From Actinomycetota bacterium (GTDB taxonomy: Bacteria; Actinomycetota; Nitriliruptoria; Euzebyales; Egibacteraceae): DNA of 7,875 nt. A model generated the notes under the pieces. The model made no database searches and was not told the origin of the DNA. It saw only the letters and a program-made list of their open reading frames with translations. Of the stretch, positions 6,977 to 7,875 are shown piece by piece; position 1 is the first letter of the stretch, and each line of letters begins with the position of its first letter. The stretch covers positions 1 through 7,875 of the forward strand of contig JAHWKQ010000099.1 in the NCBI GenBank assembly GCA_019347785.1, read 5' to 3'. Position numbers and translations under genes: made by a program.

Positions 6977-7875
6977 ACGACGTCCGCCGCCCGCCCCCGC
7001 ACGGCGCTGGCCGTGCTCGCGGCGGCCGCGCTGCTGGCTCCCGCCGTCCCCGCGGCGGCGGCGCCGTCGCTGCGGGCGAGGTCGGTGCAGGGAGGCCTGG
7101 TCAATCCCTGGGACGTCGCCTTCGCCTGGGGCCAGCGCATGCTCGTCACCGAGCGGCCCGGACGGATCCGCGTCTACGCCGGCTCCGGCCCCCGGGCCCG
7201 GCTGCTGCACACCACCCGCGTGCCGCGCATCCGCGCCCGGGGCGAGGCGGGGCTCATGGGCATCGCCGTCGATCGCAGCCGGCGTCCCCGCGTGTTCGTG
7301 TGCGCGTCGCGCGGCGTCGACGGCCGCTGGGTGAACCAGGTGCTGCGCTACAAGCTGGGCGACGACCACCGCCTGCGGTTCAAGGGCTATGTCATCCGCA
7401 GCCGCATGCGGGCGAACACCATCCACAACGGCTGCGCCGTGGACGTGGGCCCCGACGGCAAGGTCTGGGTGTCGATGGGCGATGCCGGACGGTCGGCGGC
7501 CGCCCAGCGCCCGCACAGCCTCAACGGCAAGATCCTGCGCGTCGAGAAGTCCGGGCGCGTGCCGCGGCACAACCCGGTCCTGCCGGGTGCCCGCCGGCGC
7601 ACGTACGCCTGGTCCATGGGACATCGCAACCCCCAGGGCATCGCGTTCCAGCCGGGCTCCAACCGCGTGTTCGCGGTCGAGCACGGCCCCGACCGCGACG
7701 ACGAGGTCAACCTGATCCGCAAGCGCGGCAACTACGGGTGGCCCTGCTACACGGGCCGGGGCCGCCGGTACGGCAGCGTCCCCGGAGGCTGCCGCGGGGC
7801 GAGCGGCTACCGGAGCCCGGCGTGGGCGTCGGGATTCCCCACCCTGGCGACGTCGGGCGGCTCGTTCATGCGCGG
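6974..7875 (+). CDS. Secreted PQQ-dependent sugar dehydrogenase (GSDH family), 3' end beyond window
   Basis: The frame is open from GTG 6974 to the window edge (300 codons). It begins with a Sec signal peptide (ARPRTALAVLAAAALLAPAVPAAAA, about residues 6-30, cleavage likely near the AAA run). The remainder is a six-bladed propeller of the soluble glucose/sorbosone dehydrogenase family, which oxidises sugars or related alcohols with PQQ outside the cytoplasm. Motifs in order are GGLVNPWDVAF (40-50), VTERPGRIRVY (58-68), GEAGLMGIAVD (90-100), TIHNGCAVDVGPDGKVWVSMGDA (149-171) with the active-site-type His151, LNGKILRV (183-190), GHRNPQGIAFQPG (216-228) and EHGPDRDDEVNLIRKRGNYGWPCY (236-259). 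Cys258 and Cys273 (GWPCYTG, PGGCRG) may form a disulfide. The expected full length is about 350-400, so about three quarters is seen. The frame continues from the sulfotransferase stop, and GTG 6974 is the first possible start. Sugar specificity cannot be told. Confidence 0.9.
   Translation, partial: MTTSAARPRTALAVLAAAALLAPAVPAAAAPSLRARSVQGGLVNPWDVAFAWGQRMLVTERPGRIRVYAGSGPRARLLHTTRVPRIRARGEAGLMGIAVDRSRRPRVFVCASRGVDGRWVNQVLRYKLGDDHRLRFKGYVIRSRMRANTIHNGCAVDVGPDGKVWVSMGDAGRSAAAQRPHSLNGKILRVEKSGRVPRHNPVLPGARRRTYAWSMGHRNPQGIAFQPGSNRVFAVEHGPDRDDEVNLIRKRGNYGWPCYTGRGRRYGSVPGGCRGASGYRSPAWASGFPTLATSGGSFMR

Noticed and set aside
6896..7684. Minus-strand open frame of 262 codons at the right end
   Set aside because: It is antisense to the PQQ dehydrogenase, which has a signal peptide and ordered family motifs on the plus strand.

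Overview
The window is very GC-rich (roughly 70% by eye), with strong G/C bias at third codon positions and GTG starts. The best-recognised proteins resemble actinobacterial families: separate proline dehydrogenase and P5C dehydrogenase genes rather than fused PutA, an FmdA/FmdB pair, and a secreted PQQ-type sugar dehydrogenase. I infer a high-GC Actinomycetota chromosome and do not go below phylum. I see no rRNA, tRNA, CRISPR array, insertion sequence, integrase or phage gene. The high GC gives many long antisense open frames, which I treat as shadows.

Layout. (1) Positions 1-324, minus: the N-terminus of a lipoprotein, cut by the window edge. (2) 457-627, minus: a possible small four-cysteine protein. 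(3) 782-2214, plus: formamidase/acetamidase FmdA, broken by an apparent one-base deletion near 1127, followed 3 nt later by the zinc-ribbon protein FmdB. (4) 2302-3159, plus: a ten-helix EamA/DMT transporter. (5) 3194-5751, minus: a two-gene proline catabolic operon, proline dehydrogenase then L-glutamate gamma-semialdehyde dehydrogenase, convergent with the transporter. (6) 5927-7875, plus: a PAPS-type sulfotransferase followed after 9 nt by a secreted PQQ-dependent sugar dehydrogenase that runs off the right edge. The sulfotransferase is divergent from the proline operon.

How the genes work together. The proline pair converts proline to P5C/glutamate semialdehyde and then to glutamate. FmdA would hydrolyse formamide or acetamide to ammonia plus the acid, with FmdB as its usual partner. 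Together the region looks like nitrogen and carbon scavenging plus a periplasmic or extracellular sugar oxidation module. The most noteworthy non-coding structure is a hairpin of up to 10 pairs at 6951-6976. It buries both the Shine-Dalgarno-like GAGGA and the GTG start of the sugar dehydrogenase and carries the upstream stop codon in its loop, which suggests translational coupling.

I found no convincing new defence, mobile or RNA system. The open questions are whether the FmdA frameshift is real, whether the small cysteine protein is real, the sulfotransferase-dehydrogenase junction, and the dyads in the proline operon promoter.
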